DNA of 64,000 nucleotides from Bacillus mojavensis RO-H-1 = KCTC 3706 (GCF_000245335.1 NZ_JH600283.1:21327-85326), one strand, 5' to 3'; shown: positions 33,751-44,284, counted from the stretch's first letter. The notes: generated by a model from the letters alone, not told the origin. Made by a program: numbers and translations.

Positions 33751-34544
33751 TGGACAGCATGATTATCGGCAAGTATGTGCCGGGTTCTTCACTTGTGCAC
33801 CGGCTTGATCCACGAACAAAACTGGTTACGATCTTTTTGTTTGTCTGTATCGTTTTCCTAGCCAATAATGTGCAGACCTATGCGCTGCTTGGTTTATTTA
33901 CAGCAGGCGTTGTTTCCTTAACAAGGGTTCCTTTTTCCTTTTTGATGAAGGGGCTAAGGCCTATCATCTGGATTATTCTTTTTACGTTCCTGCTCCATAT
34001 TTTCATGACACATGAAGGGCCGGTTATTTTTGAACTTGGCTTTTTCAAGATCTATGAGGGCGGTTTGGTACAAGGGATTTTCATTTCCCTTAGGTTCGTC
34101 TATCTGATTTTAATGACCACTCTATTAACGCTGACAACAACACCTATTGAGATTACCGATGGTATGGAACGGCTGCTCAACCCATTTAAAAAATTAAAGC
34201 TTCCTGTTCACGAGCTGGCTCTTATGATGTCGATCTCTTTGCGGTTTATCCCAACCTTGATGGAGGAGACAGATAAGATTATGAAGGCTCAGATGGCGCG
34301 AGGCGTTGATTTTACAAGCGGACCGCTTAAAGACAGAGTGAAGGCAATTGTGCCGCTGCTAGTCCCTCTCTTTGTCAGTGCGTTTAAGCGTGCTGAAGAG
34401 CTTGCGGTTGCAATGGAAGCAAGAGGCTATCAAGGCGGAGAGGGACGCACTAAATACAGAAAGCTTGTATGGACGGCAAAGGATACTTCTGTCATTGTCA
34501 GCTTGTTCATATTGGCTGGCCTGTTATTTTTCTTAAGGGCTTAG
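33747..34544 (+). CDS. ecfT: ECF transporter transmembrane protein EcfT
   Basis: The membrane scaffold (265 residues) that joins the ATPases to substrate-binding S-components. About five hydrophobic segments lie in residues 25-130 and 240-262. The two coupling motifs with Ala-Arg-Gly are present: QMARGVDF and MEARGYQGG. The ATG overlaps the ecfA2 stop (ATGA). No S-component gene lies nearby, as expected for a group II (shared) module. truA follows nine bases later. Also known as ybaF. Confidence 0.93.
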   Translation: MMDSMIIGKYVPGSSLVHRLDPRTKLVTIFLFVCIVFLANNVQTYALLGLFTAGVVSLTRVPFSFLMKGLRPIIWIILFTFLLHIFMTHEGPVIFELGFFKIYEGGLVQGIFISLRFVYLILMTTLLTLTTTPIEITDGMERLLNPFKKLKLPVHELALMMSISLRFIPTLMEETDKIMKAQMARGVDFTSGPLKDRVKAIVPLLVPLFVSAFKRAEELAVAMEARGYQGGEGRTKYRKLVWTAKDTSVIVSLFILAGLLFFLRA

Positions 34545-34553
34545 AGGTGCTTT

Positions 34554-35297
34554 ATGAGACTGAAATGCACAATTTCTTATGACGGACATTTGTTTAATGG
34601 ATACCAAGTACAGCCGGGGAAAAGGACGGTTCAGGATGAGCTTGAGAAGGCGCTGGCTGTGCTGCATAAGTCAAAAGACAGAATCCCTGTCGTTTCCTCT
34701 GGACGGACGGACAGCGGGGTTCACGCGGCTGGACAGGTGATTCATTTTGATACACCGCTCTCTATTCCGGCTGAGAGATGGCCGTATGCTTTAAATGCAC
34801 TGCTTCCGGATGATGTTGCAGTCAAAACGGCAGAAATTGCGGATGATGGGTTCCATGCACGATTTAGCGCAGTTAAAAAGGAATATCGCTACTTTGTATA
34901 CACGGAGAAACACCCGGACGTATTTAAACGGCATTACGCTTACCATTTTTCATATCGCCTCAATGTGCAGAACATGAGAGAAGCGGCAAAGCATCTTTTA
35001 GGAACACATGATTTTACAAGCTTTTGTGCGGCTAAAACGGAAGTGCAGGACAAAGTGAGAACGATTTATGAACTCGATTGGACTGAGACTGATGACGGCC
35101 TGCAAATGCGGATCACAGGCAGCGGTTTCCTATATAATATGGTCAGAATTATTGCAGGTACTTTGCTGGATGCAGGTATTGGAAAAATTTCTCCCGATGA
35201 TGTGAAATCCATGCTGGAAGCGAAGGATCGCGAAGCAGCAGGGCGTACAGCACCGGGGCATGGGCTATATTTATGGAACGTTTACTATGACAACTAA
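34554..35297 (+). CDS. truA: tRNA pseudouridine synthase A
   Basis: TruA (247 residues) makes pseudouridine at positions 38-40 of tRNA anticodon arms. The catalytic aspartate lies in SSGRTDSGVHAAGQV (about residues 47-61). The second half has KKEYRYFVYT and the C-terminal GSGFLYNMVRIIAGTLLDAG. It starts nine bases after ecfT, with AGAGGTGC before the ATG, so it probably shares the ecf transcript. The rplM promoter starts 21 bases after its stop. Confidence 0.95.
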   Translation: MRLKCTISYDGHLFNGYQVQPGKRTVQDELEKALAVLHKSKDRIPVVSSGRTDSGVHAAGQVIHFDTPLSIPAERWPYALNALLPDDVAVKTAEIADDGFHARFSAVKKEYRYFVYTEKHPDVFKRHYAYHFSYRLNVQNMREAAKHLLGTHDFTSFCAAKTEVQDKVRTIYELDWTETDDGLQMRITGSGFLYNMVRIIAGTLLDAGIGKISPDDVKSMLEAKDREAAGRTAPGHGLYLWNVYYDN

Positions 35298-35317
35298 ACC
35301 AGGTGTATAATATTTTC

Positions 35318-35346
35318 TTGACAGAGTCTGCATAAAGTTATAAGAT
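35318..35346 (+). promoter_or_regulatory. Sigma-A promoter for rplM-rpsI
   Basis: TTGACA (35,318-35,323), a 17-base spacer and TAAGAT (35,341-35,346). It directly precedes the L13 leader. Confidence 0.75.
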
Positions 35347-35361
35347 ATCATATGGTATGTA

Positions 35362-35410
35362 TTTCAACCCCACGATAAGCCCCGGAACTTATTGTGTTGT
35401 GAAATAGAAC
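35362..35410 (+). ncRNA. L13 leader RNA
   Basis: TTTCAA and TTGTGAAA ends can pair, enclosing an ATAAG/CTTAT helix with a CCCCGGAA loop. This matches the L13 autoregulatory leader known upstream of rplM in Bacillus. Boundaries are by eye. Confidence 0.7.
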
Positions 35411-35446
35411 GTAATCGAAGTTTATTGAAAATGACAGATCATTTAG

Positions 35447-36309
<863 letters not shown>

Positions 36310-36320
36310 TTTTACGTTTC

Positions 36321-36354
36321 AAAGCTCTCAACTATGGGTTGGGGGCTTTTTTTT
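36321..36354 (+). terminator. Terminator after rpsI
   Basis: AAAGCTCTCAAC (36,321-36,332) pairs with GTTGGGGGCTTT (36,338-36,349), 12 pairs with two G-U, followed by a long T run. Confidence 0.9.
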
Positions 36355-36514
36355 ATTTTCTTTTCAGAATAAAAGCAGAAGTGATGAAACAGGCATCTGT
36401 TTTTGGCTATTAAAATGACCCTTTTTCATTGATGGTCTTTCTCGCAAGGTTACGCAATCGTGTATGCTTTTAACAGTTCCCAGCACAAAATTCATCACTT
36501 TTTCAATTCAATGC

Positions 36515-36790
36515 TTAATGATCTATCTTGAGCGCCTGTAAACGAACGATGAGTTCTATATATCCAAAAGTCCTTTGCAAATGGTATACGCATTTATCGC
36601 TTGTAATCAAAACTAAAAAATTTTCCTTCGTTGTTGGAAATACAAAACCTTGTTTAACAAAGGGCCTATTACATCAAATGCATTCTTACAAAAGTGTCAA
36701 ATGCCATAGGGCAATGCAAAGTGTAATGCCGGCATCAAGTGCTCTACCATTAATTTGATTTGAAAAAGTGATATTATATTCACTAGCCAT
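36515..36790 (-). pseudogene. Unrecognised minus-strand frame with two internal stops
   Basis: The 564 bases between the rpsI terminator and ybaJ hold no intact gene. On the minus strand a frame starts with ATG at 36,790, reads MASEYNITFSNQINGRALDA and on for 34 residues, then meets TAA (36,686-36,688) and TGA (36,674-36,676). It continues in the same frame as FVKQGFVFPTTKENFLVLIT to ALKIDH and stops at 36,515. AAAGGAGATGTG upstream resembles a Shine-Dalgarno but lies 12 bases from the ATG. I do not recognise the protein. It could be a dead gene, a 34-residue peptide gene or chance. Confidence 0.3.
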
Positions 36791-36918
36791 AAAATCACAC
36801 ATCTCCTTTGTGAATTTATTGCGGTTTTATGAATTTTTTTCTGGATATGCAAAGGGAAAGCGGTATCAATATAGAAATATTTGTTATACTCTAAACATTA
36901 AAGTAAGGAGAACGATTC

Positions 36919-37686
36919 ATGAATGCGTTAGTAGATCATAATAGCAAAGCCTGGGATCAAAAAGTAGAAACAGGCAATGAATGGACTGTTGCTGTAGAGC
37001 GGCATATCATTGAGCAAGCAAAAAGAGGGATTTGGGATATCAAGTTAACCCCTATTAAAAATGTGCCAAAGGATTGGTTTCCTCCTGTAAAAGGCTTGAA
37101 GGTGCTTTGTTTGGCCTCAGGAGGCGGACAGCAGGCCCCGGTTTTGGCGGCAGCCGGAGCGGATGTCACAGTCTTAGATAACTCAGAACAGCAGCTGGAG
37201 CAGGACAGAATGGTTGCTGATCGCGACGGCTTGACCATACGTACCGTTAAAGGAAGTATGGATGATCTCAGTCAATTTGAAAATGAATCATTTGATTTCA
37301 TTGTACACCCAGTTGCCAATGTTTTTGTTGAAAATATCCTGCCGGTCTGGAAAGAAGCGCACCGCGTGCTGAAAAGAAATGGCACTTTAATCTCGGGGTT
37401 TGTTAATCCAGTTGTTTTTCTGTTTGACATTGAATTAGAAGAGCAGGGCGTTTTAAAAGTAAAGCACTCCATTCCATACGCCGACTCAGAAGATCTTCCA
37501 AAACATCAGGTGAAAAAGCTGATTGAAAATAATGAAGCGCTGGAATTCGGGCATTCCTTAGAAGACCAAATTAAGGGACAGCTCGACGCCGGTTTTATCG
37601 TCACTGGTTTTTATGAAGATAAAGGCGGTTTTGTGCTGGATCAATACATTAATACATATTCTGCAACAAGAAGCATTAAAGTATGA
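36919..37686 (+). CDS. ybaJ: Class I SAM-dependent methyltransferase YbaJ
   Basis: A 255-residue methyltransferase of unknown substrate. Motif I reads VLCLASGGGQQAPVLAAAGA (about residues 61-80), with the acidic ribose-binding residue in VTVLDNSEQQL. The methyltransferase-11 type core continues to VKGSMDDLSQF and FVENILPVWKEAHRVLKRNG. AAGGAG precedes the ATG. It stands alone after a long non-coding stretch and is followed by a terminator. Confidence 0.88.
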   Translation: MNALVDHNSKAWDQKVETGNEWTVAVERHIIEQAKRGIWDIKLTPIKNVPKDWFPPVKGLKVLCLASGGGQQAPVLAAAGADVTVLDNSEQQLEQDRMVADRDGLTIRTVKGSMDDLSQFENESFDFIVHPVANVFVENILPVWKEAHRVLKRNGTLISGFVNPVVFLFDIELEEQGVLKVKHSIPYADSEDLPKHQVKKLIENNEALEFGHSLEDQIKGQLDAGFIVTGFYEDKGGFVLDQYINTYSATRSIKV

Positions 37687-37718
37687 AGGCAGCGACCTAT
37701 TAGAGGGAGCTGCTTTTT
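37686..37718 (+). terminator. Terminator after ybaJ
   Basis: AAGGCAGC pairs with GCTGCTTT over a loop that can form an inner CCT/AGG pairing, followed by TTTTTATT. A second short GCAG-AAAG-CTGC hairpin with seven T residues lies at about 37,768-37,786. Confidence 0.65.
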
Positions 37719-37792
37719 ATTATTGTGATGCCTCTGCACTTACAAGCGAACACAAGTTCCTTCCTCCGCAGAAAGCTGCTTTTTTTAGATGT

Positions 37793-37843
37793 TCAAGTTA
37801 TCAACACCTTCATTTGGGCGAATTTCCAACCGTATTCGGGCAT
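37793..37843 (-). CDS. Candidate 16-residue peptide frame
   Basis: A minus-strand ATG at 37,843 reads MPEYGWKFAQMKVLIT and stops at 37,793. The attraction is the near-perfect ribosome binding site GGGAGGTGA (37,848-37,856) placed seven bases away. It lies antisense, just upstream of ybaK. No promoter was found and the peptide is unrecognised, so it may be chance. Confidence 0.2.
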   Translation of the reverse strand: MPEYGWKFAQMKVLIT

Positions 37844-37894
37844 GGTTTCACCTCCCAAACCTCAAAATAACCGGTAAAAGGAGAGTGAATTTGT

Positions 37895-38338
37895 ATGGCA
37901 GAGGTACTGTCTTTTATGGATGTGAAACGGCAAAAGGATTTTGAATTAGAAAAAAACTTGCTTAAAGAACTCTCACTTAGACAAATCATTCAGTCTGTAA
38001 AGGCCTGTCTTACTCCGTTATTTCCATTTTTGCAGGATGAAAGGGACGTTATGACTGAAGGCTGTATTGATTTTGCGATAGAAGCCTATTTGTTAGGAGG
38101 GCGTTTTGGGGTTTTCGGGTATTATGGAGAATCTATGCAAAGTGTTAGTGCCCGCTCTGCAAGGGAAGAAGAAGAGCTTCGTATGGAGTTTTTTGAATAC
38201 CTTTATCATTGGACACATGAGCAATACTCAACATTTGATAAAAACACAGTATATGAAGCAGCGCGAAAATTCATCAAAGATTGGTGGACAGAAGGGTTTG
38301 TCCAAAGAGAAAAACAATGTAAGCTTCGTATGCGTTAA
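37895..38338 (+). CDS. ybaK: Conserved protein YbaK (DUF2521-type)
   Basis: A 147-residue Bacillus protein with no known function. It is soluble, with charged helical segments such as KRQKDFELEKNLLKELSLRQ at the start and a conserved-looking centre EGCIDFAIEAYLLGGRFGVF. No catalytic motif stands out. AAAGGAGAGTG precedes the ATG at 37,895. It lies directly upstream of the sporulation gene cwlD; the 59-base gap carries a sigma-E-like promoter, so cwlD can be expressed separately. Confidence 0.8.
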   Translation: MAEVLSFMDVKRQKDFELEKNLLKELSLRQIIQSVKACLTPLFPFLQDERDVMTEGCIDFAIEAYLLGGRFGVFGYYGESMQSVSARSAREEEELRMEFFEYLYHWTHEQYSTFDKNTVYEAARKFIKDWWTEGFVQREKQCKLRMR

Positions 38339-38340
38339 TC

Positions 38341-38367
38341 ATATTTCCCAACCCTGTCCCATACTTA
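38341..38367 (+). promoter_or_regulatory. Sigma-E type promoter for cwlD
   Basis: ATATT (38,341-38,345), 14 bases, then CATACTTA (38,360-38,367). This resembles the sigma-E -35 ATATT and -10 CATACAAT. cwlD is known to be expressed during sporulation. Confidence 0.55.
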
Positions 38368-38397
38368 TGTAATAACGGACAAGCGGGAGGGGAAGGG

Positions 38398-39111
38398 ATG
38401 AGGAAAAAGCTTAAATGGCTCAGTTTTATGCTAGGCTTTATCGTATTACTGTTTCTATTCAAGTATCAATTCAACAATAGCGATTCTTGGAATCCGTGGA
38501 GTCTGCCTTTGAGCGGGAAAATTATTTACCTTGATCCAGGTCATGGCGGGCCGGACGGAGGAGCAGTAGGCGGCAAGCTGTTAGAGAAGGATATAACTCT
38601 GGAGGTGGCCTTCAGAGTCAGGGATTATCTTCAGGAACAAGGGGCCCTAGTGGTGATGACTAGAGAAAGTGACACCGATCTAGCTCCTGAAGGGACAAGA
38701 GGCTATAGTAGGCGAAAAGGGGAAGACTTAAGACAGCGAGTGAAATTAATTAACAATTCAGAGGCTGAGCTCTACCTTAGCATCCATCTTAATGCAATCC
38801 CGTCACAAAAATGGAGCGGAGCCCAAAGCTTTTATTACGGAAAATACGAGGAAAACGAGAAAATTGCAAAATACATCCAGGATGAGTTGAGAACAAACCT
38901 AGAGAATACAACCCGAAAAGCAAAGCGAATTCATGGAATTTACTTAATGCAAAACGTCACAAAACCAGGTGCGCTTGTAGAAGTCGGTTTTTTATCCAAT
39001 CCTGGCGAAGCTAAGATGCTGGGAAAACCGAAATATCAGGACAAAGTGGCATCTTCCATATATAAAGGAATATTGAGATACTTTACAGAAAAAGGCGACC
39101 CTCCGGAGTAA
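38398..39111 (+). CDS. cwlD: Sporulation N-acetylmuramoyl-L-alanine amidase CwlD
   Basis: CwlD (237 residues) removes peptide side chains from spore cortex peptidoglycan, the first step to muramic-delta-lactam, which germination enzymes recognise. One N-terminal membrane segment (about residues 7-22) anchors or exports it. Amidase_3 motifs follow: YLDPGHGGPDGGAVG (zinc His), LYLSIHLNAIPS (zinc His), and the catalytic Glu in GALVEVGFLSNPGEA. GGGAGGGG precedes the ATG. It works with PdaA, encoded elsewhere; pdaB in this window is related to PdaA. Confidence 0.95.
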   Translation: MRKKLKWLSFMLGFIVLLFLFKYQFNNSDSWNPWSLPLSGKIIYLDPGHGGPDGGAVGGKLLEKDITLEVAFRVRDYLQEQGALVVMTRESDTDLAPEGTRGYSRRKGEDLRQRVKLINNSEAELYLSIHLNAIPSQKWSGAQSFYYGKYEENEKIAKYIQDELRTNLENTTRKAKRIHGIYLMQNVTKPGALVEVGFLSNPGEAKMLGKPKYQDKVASSIYKGILRYFTEKGDPPE

Positions 39112-39122
39112 AGGAGGGTTTT
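39098..39122 (+). terminator. Terminator overlapping the end of cwlD
   Basis: ACCCTCC (39,098-39,104) pairs with GGAGGGT (39,113-39,119), followed by TTTTC. The stem includes the last codons of cwlD. Confidence 0.7.
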
Positions 39123-39160
39123 CTCATGGTTCTAAGCATAAGACACCCGCTGTTTATGTA

Positions 39161-39169
39161 TGATATAAT
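39161..39169 (+). promoter_or_regulatory. Extended -10 promoter for salA
   Basis: TG at 39,161-39,162 and TATAAT at 39,164-39,169. The corresponding -35 (AGACAC at 39,141) is poor, so recognition would depend on the extended -10. Confidence 0.5.
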
Positions 39170-39206
39170 ACTGTTTGTAAACGAATACACAAAAGGGTGA
39201 GGTTCG

Positions 39207-40265
39207 ATGATAAGAGAAGATGAAGTAAGAAAACTAGTCGGTGAAATGCGCGAACCTTTTCTTCAAAGACCTCTGGGAGAATTGGATGCCGTTAAGGAAG
39301 TGAAAATAAAGCCTGAAAAACGGCATGTCAGTGTGAAAGTGGCTCTTGCAAAAACCGGGACAGCAGAACAAATGCAGGTTCAGCAAGAAATCGTAAACGT
39401 CTTAAAAGGGGCAGGCGCTGAGACGGTAGGCCTTCGATTTGAAGAGCTGCCTGAAGAAACAGTTGCGAAATTTCGGGCGCCGTCAACTGAGAAAAAAACA
39501 TTGTTAACTATGGATAACCCGCCGGTTTTCCTTGCTGTAGCGAGCGGAAAAGGCGGAGTAGGCAAATCAACTGTGTCAGTGAACCTTGCTATTTCTCTGG
39601 CTCGGCTTGGGAAAAAGGTCGGTTTAATTGACGCGGATATCTATGGCTTTAGTGTGCCGGATATGATGGGTATTACAGTGCGTCCAACAATTGAAGGAGA
39701 CAAACTGCTTCCTGTTGAACGCTTCGGTGTAAAGGTCATGTCGATGGGCTTCTTCGTTGAAGAAAATGCTCCTGTCGTCTGGAGAGGCCCGATGCTGGGC
39801 AAGATGCTCAACAACTTTTTCCACGAAGTAGAATGGGGAGAAGTAGACTATATCGTTCTTGATCTTCCACCTGGAACAGGGGACGTTGCACTTGATGTAC
39901 ATACGATGCTTCCGAGCAGTAAAGAAATTATCGTGTCAACGCCGCATCCGACTGCAGCCTTTGTTGCGGCCAGAGCGGGATCTATGGCTATTAAAACAGA
40001 TCATGAGGTCGTTGGCGTCATAGAGAACATGGCTTATTATGAAAGTGCAAAGACTGGGGAAAGAGAATATGTCTTTGGCAAAGGCGGCGGAGATAAACTT
40101 GCTGAGGAGCTTAAAGTGCCTTTGCTCGGCAGAATACCGTTAAAGCAGCCTGATTGGGATAAAGACCAATTTGCTCCGTCTGTTTATGACGCAAGCCATC
40201 CAATCGGTGAAATATATCATGACATTGCAAAAAAAGTCGTTGAAAAAATGGAAGTGCAAATATAA
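39207..40265 (+). CDS. salA: MinD/Mrp-family ATPase SalA
   Basis: SalA (352 residues) is a P-loop ATPase of the Mrp/NBP35 family. In B. subtilis it acts as a negative regulator of scoC and so raises protease production. Residues 1 to about 90 form the DUF59/MIP18 domain. The deviant Walker A is ASGKGGVGKSTVSVNLA (about residues 112-128), with DADIYGFSVPDMMG and the switch DLPPGTGDV. A related iron-sulfur carrier role is a family possibility; the CXXC motif of such proteins is absent. GGGTGAGG precedes the ATG. Confidence 0.93.
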   Translation: MIREDEVRKLVGEMREPFLQRPLGELDAVKEVKIKPEKRHVSVKVALAKTGTAEQMQVQQEIVNVLKGAGAETVGLRFEELPEETVAKFRAPSTEKKTLLTMDNPPVFLAVASGKGGVGKSTVSVNLAISLARLGKKVGLIDADIYGFSVPDMMGITVRPTIEGDKLLPVERFGVKVMSMGFFVEENAPVVWRGPMLGKMLNNFFHEVEWGEVDYIVLDLPPGTGDVALDVHTMLPSSKEIIVSTPHPTAAFVAARAGSMAIKTDHEVVGVIENMAYYESAKTGEREYVFGKGGGDKLAEELKVPLLGRIPLKQPDWDKDQFAPSVYDASHPIGEIYHDIAKKVVEKMEVQI

Positions 40266-40298
40266 AAAAGGCTAACCGGGATTTTTTGATCCCGGCTT
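40265..40298 (-). terminator. Terminator between convergent salA and gerD
   Basis: ACCGGGAT pairs with ATCCCGGT-like arms around a T-rich loop. Read on the minus strand, the stem ends in CCTTTTTTAT, a good T run for gerD. For salA on the plus strand the run is poor. Confidence 0.7.
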
Positions 40299-40302
40299 CC
40301 CT

Positions 40303-40860
40303 TTACTCACCTTCTTTAGCGGTTTCTGCTGCTGCTTTTTTCAGTTCATCTTCGAACTGTTTTTTGTAAAGCGGACTAGAAAGTGTTTCGGTAATTACTT
40401 GTTCTAAATAACTGCGGAATTCTTGGCTTTTTGCCAGTTCGCTGTATTTTTTATTCATTCCCGGGTCCTGCATAACACTCATCAGCATCTTCTGATAATC
40501 CGGATCCTTCATCAGCTTTTTAATTACTTTTTCATGCTCTGTTTGAAGGGTTTTAGCAAAGCTTTCCGCAAATTCAGTGTCTTCAAAGATGTTTTTCCAA
40601 AAATCCGCACCTTTTTTAGAGGTAAGTGTTTTTTCTATTGTTCCTTTAATGGCATCCTGATCAATCACCAGTGCTTCATTCATCGCATCATCGTTCAATA
40701 ATTCCTTAATTGCTTTCTTTCCATCATCTGTTTTTAATATATCAACAACCATTTTTTTGGTCTGATCATAATCCATATCCGCTGCTTGGTCTTTTGGAGC
40801 GCAAGCTGTTACAGATAATATCAAAAAACAGCCCATCAATAGCGTTTTGGCTTTTGACAT
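40303..40860 (-). CDS. gerD: Spore germination lipoprotein GerD
   Basis: GerD (185 residues) is an inner-membrane lipoprotein needed to cluster germinant receptors into the germinosome. The signal peptide SKAKTLLMGCFLILSVTAC ends in the lipobox LSVTAC, so Cys20 is the lipid site. The mature part is helical and charged, with no catalytic motif. AAAGGAGC precedes the ATG. A sigma-G type promoter lies just upstream (40,894-40,922). It is divergent from kbaA and convergent with salA. Confidence 0.95.
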   Translation of the reverse strand: MSKAKTLLMGCFLILSVTACAPKDQAADMDYDQTKKMVVDILKTDDGKKAIKELLNDDAMNEALVIDQDAIKGTIEKTLTSKKGADFWKNIFEDTEFAESFAKTLQTEHEKVIKKLMKDPDYQKMLMSVMQDPGMNKKYSELAKSQEFRSYLEQVITETLSSPLYKKQFEDELKKAAAETAKEGE

Positions 40861-40893
40861 GCTTAAGCTCCTTTCACATACTTATCTTACTTT

Positions 40894-40922
40894 TAATATG
40901 ATTCATCCGGTTGGAATTATAC
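40894..40922 (-). promoter_or_regulatory. Sigma-G promoter for gerD
   Basis: On the minus strand GTATA (40,918-40,922), 17 bases, then CATATTA (40,894-40,900). This fits the sigma-G consensus GNATA and CATNNTA. gerD is known to be expressed in the forespore. Confidence 0.65.
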
Positions 40923-40969
40923 ATAACAAAATATCGCGATGTGCGATTTTTGAGGGGTTGAATAAAGAA

Positions 40970-41566
40970 ATGAAAAGCCGTGGCTTAGTTCGTTTTTTCT
41001 TTTCTATTTTAGCTGTTGGAGCGGTTGTCACGAGTATTGTGGGTTTTGCTTTAAAATGGGGGGAGTATAAGGAGCTGTTTCTGAATTTTGAAGCGGGCCA
41101 GATTTTCTCTGTTTTATTTTGGTTTATCGGTGTCGGCATGATTTTTAGTGTCATCAGTCAAATGGGCTTTTTCGTGTTTTTAACAGTCCACCGGTTTGCT
41201 CTCGAAATATTAAGATCTTCATCTTTATGGAATTTACTGCAGCTGTTTTTGATCCTGTTTGTCGCTTTTGATTTAATGTACGTGCGGTTTTTATTTTTTG
41301 GAGGTAGCGGAGAATCAATGGCTGGCTATGCTTGGCTGCCGTTATTTTTATTGATCTTCGGTTTGCTTACCGCGTATATAAAACAAAAGCAGTCCTCAAA
41401 GAAAACGTTTGTGTCATCTTTATTTTTAATGGTTGTGATCACTGCATTGGAATGGTTTCCTGCGCTCAGAGTAAATGATGAGGACTGGCTTTACTTAATG
41501 CTCTTTCCGTTAATGGCGTGTAATGCTTTTCAATTACTGATGCTGCCGAAGTTTGCAGCGAAATAA
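40970..41566 (+). CDS. kbaA: KinB signalling pathway activation protein KbaA
   Basis: KbaA (198 residues) is a membrane protein that activates the sporulation kinase KinB. About six hydrophobic segments are visible, for example GLVRFFFSILAVGAVVTSIV and IFSVLFWFIGVGMIFSVISQ, with positively charged loops. I chose the ATG at 40,970 (MKSRGLVRFF), which follows GAGGGG at about 12 bases. The TTG at 40,958 would add four residues but abuts the Shine-Dalgarno, and the longer frame enters gerD's promoter. It converges on pdaB with one base between the stops. Confidence 0.9.
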   Translation: MKSRGLVRFFFSILAVGAVVTSIVGFALKWGEYKELFLNFEAGQIFSVLFWFIGVGMIFSVISQMGFFVFLTVHRFALEILRSSSLWNLLQLFLILFVAFDLMYVRFLFFGGSGESMAGYAWLPLFLLIFGLLTAYIKQKQSSKKTFVSSLFLMVVITALEWFPALRVNDEDWLYLMLFPLMACNAFQLLMLPKFAAK

Positions 41567-41567
41567 T

Positions 41568-42332
41568 TTATTTTACCTCGGCAGATTTAGCATCTGTGTT
41601 TGCTATGAGATCTCCCACGTTGACATTTTTTAAGCCTTTTTCTCTTATATGATGGATAATCTCAGGCAGGGCTTCTTCTGTTTGTTTAGCGGAGTCTGAG
41701 GCGTGTAAAAGAATAATGTCTCCTCCTGAAACTTGACGGCTTACATTATCGATGATTTTTTCAACACCTGGATTCGTCCAGTCATGGGAATTCACACTAT
41801 AGTGAACGACTGTATAGTTATACTGCTTTGCGATTGATAGGACATTTTTATTGAACTGACCGGTAGGAGGTCTTAATAGCCGTATGTCTTTAATTCCTAA
41901 TTTTTCAAAGGCGGTCTGCGCTCGATTAATGTCCTTTTTTATTTCACTATCCTCTAGATTTGCATAGTTTTTATAAGCATAACCCATACTCCCTATTTGA
42001 TGGCCGTCCTTTACAATGCGAGCCACCGTGTCCGGGTGGCGTTCGGCCCAAGAAGCGGAAAGAAAAAAAGTCGCGTTATTGATGCCGTTGGCTTTCAGGG
42101 TATTAAGAATAGGCTCGGCTTTTTTATCGCCCCAGCTGATATCAAAGGTAAGAGCAATGTCTTTTGAATCTGTTTCCCCTTTATAAATGGCTTTCGGTCC
42201 GCTGTCAGTCGAAAACACAGGGAGCGGCACAGCTCTTTGAATATAAAAAAAGCTGGCTGCAGCAAATGCGGCGATAAGTATAATAATCAATTGTTTAACG
42301 CGTTTTATGTGCCACACATAGAAGTGATTCAC
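41568..42332 (-). CDS. pdaB: Polysaccharide deacetylase-like sporulation protein PdaB
   Basis: PdaB (254 residues) is a NodB-fold protein needed to maintain spores late in development. One N-terminal membrane segment ([18 protein letters not shown]) is followed by the NodB domain. Motif 3 (LRPPTGQFN), motif 4 (DWTNPG) and motif 5 (IILLHASD) are present. However, motif 1 reads TFDISWG rather than TFDD, and motif 2 reads [11 protein letters not shown], lacking the second metal-binding histidine. Deacetylase activity is therefore doubtful. The GTG start at 42,332 follows AAGGAGG by eight bases. Confidence 0.93.
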   Translation of the reverse strand: MNHFYVWHIKRVKQLIIILIAAFAAASFFYIQRAVPLPVFSTDSGPKAIYKGETDSKDIALTFDISWGDKKAEPILNTLKANGINNATFFLSASWAERHPDTVARIVKDGHQIGSMGYAYKNYANLEDSEIKKDINRAQTAFEKLGIKDIRLLRPPTGQFNKNVLSIAKQYNYTVVHYSVNSHDWTNPGVEKIIDNVSRQVSGGDIILLHASDSAKQTEEALPEIIHHIREKGLKNVNVGDLIANTDAKSAEVK

Positions 42333-42372
42333 TGATGATGCCTCCTTATCTTGTCCATCATTCTTGTGTTAC

Positions 42373-42399
42373 ATCTTATGTGCCTGGCCAAATGAATAT
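42373..42399 (-). promoter_or_regulatory. Sigma-E type promoter for pdaB
   Basis: On the minus strand ATATT (42,395-42,399), 14 bases, then CATAAGAT (42,373-42,380). It resembles sigma-E sites and fits sporulation expression of pdaB. Confidence 0.5.
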
Positions 42400-42439
42400 A
42401 ACTGTTAAAAGACTCTTTAAAACCAGATTAATTTAGTTA

Positions 42440-42468
42440 TTGACCTTTTAATAGTAACCATGTTATAT
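42440..42468 (+). promoter_or_regulatory. rRNA operon promoter P1
   Basis: TTGACC (42,440-42,445), 17 bases, then TTATAT (42,463-42,468). TATATT one base later, with an 18-base spacer, is the alternative. It is the first of two tandem promoters before the first 16S gene. Confidence 0.65.
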
Positions 42469-42533
42469 TATTATTCGTCGCTGATGAACAGCTGACAACA
42501 AATAAAAGCTTCATTAACCTTTTAAAAAAGGTG

Positions 42534-42562
42534 TTGACTTAAAAGAAGCTGAATGTTATAGT
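42534..42562 (+). promoter_or_regulatory. rRNA operon promoter P2
   Basis: TTGACT (42,534-42,539), 17 bases, then TATAGT (42,557-42,562), with TG at 42,554-42,555. It is the stronger of the tandem pair. Confidence 0.8.
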
Positions 42563-42589
42563 AATAAAGCTGCTTCGTTAAGCAGCATG

Positions 42590-44113
<1,524 letters not shown>

Positions 44114-44168
44114 TAATTTCTAATGATGTCACACCTGTTATCTAGTTTTGAGAGAACACTCTCAATTG

Positions 44169-44284
<116 letters not shown>

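Noticed and set aside
36528..36758. Plus-strand frame of 76 codons between rpsI and ybaJ
   Set aside because: No Shine-Dalgarno, unusual composition, and it opposes the minus-strand frame that reads more like protein.
37613..37870. Plus-strand frame of 85 codons across the end of ybaJ
   Set aside because: Out of frame with ybaJ, crosses its terminator and has no ribosome binding site.
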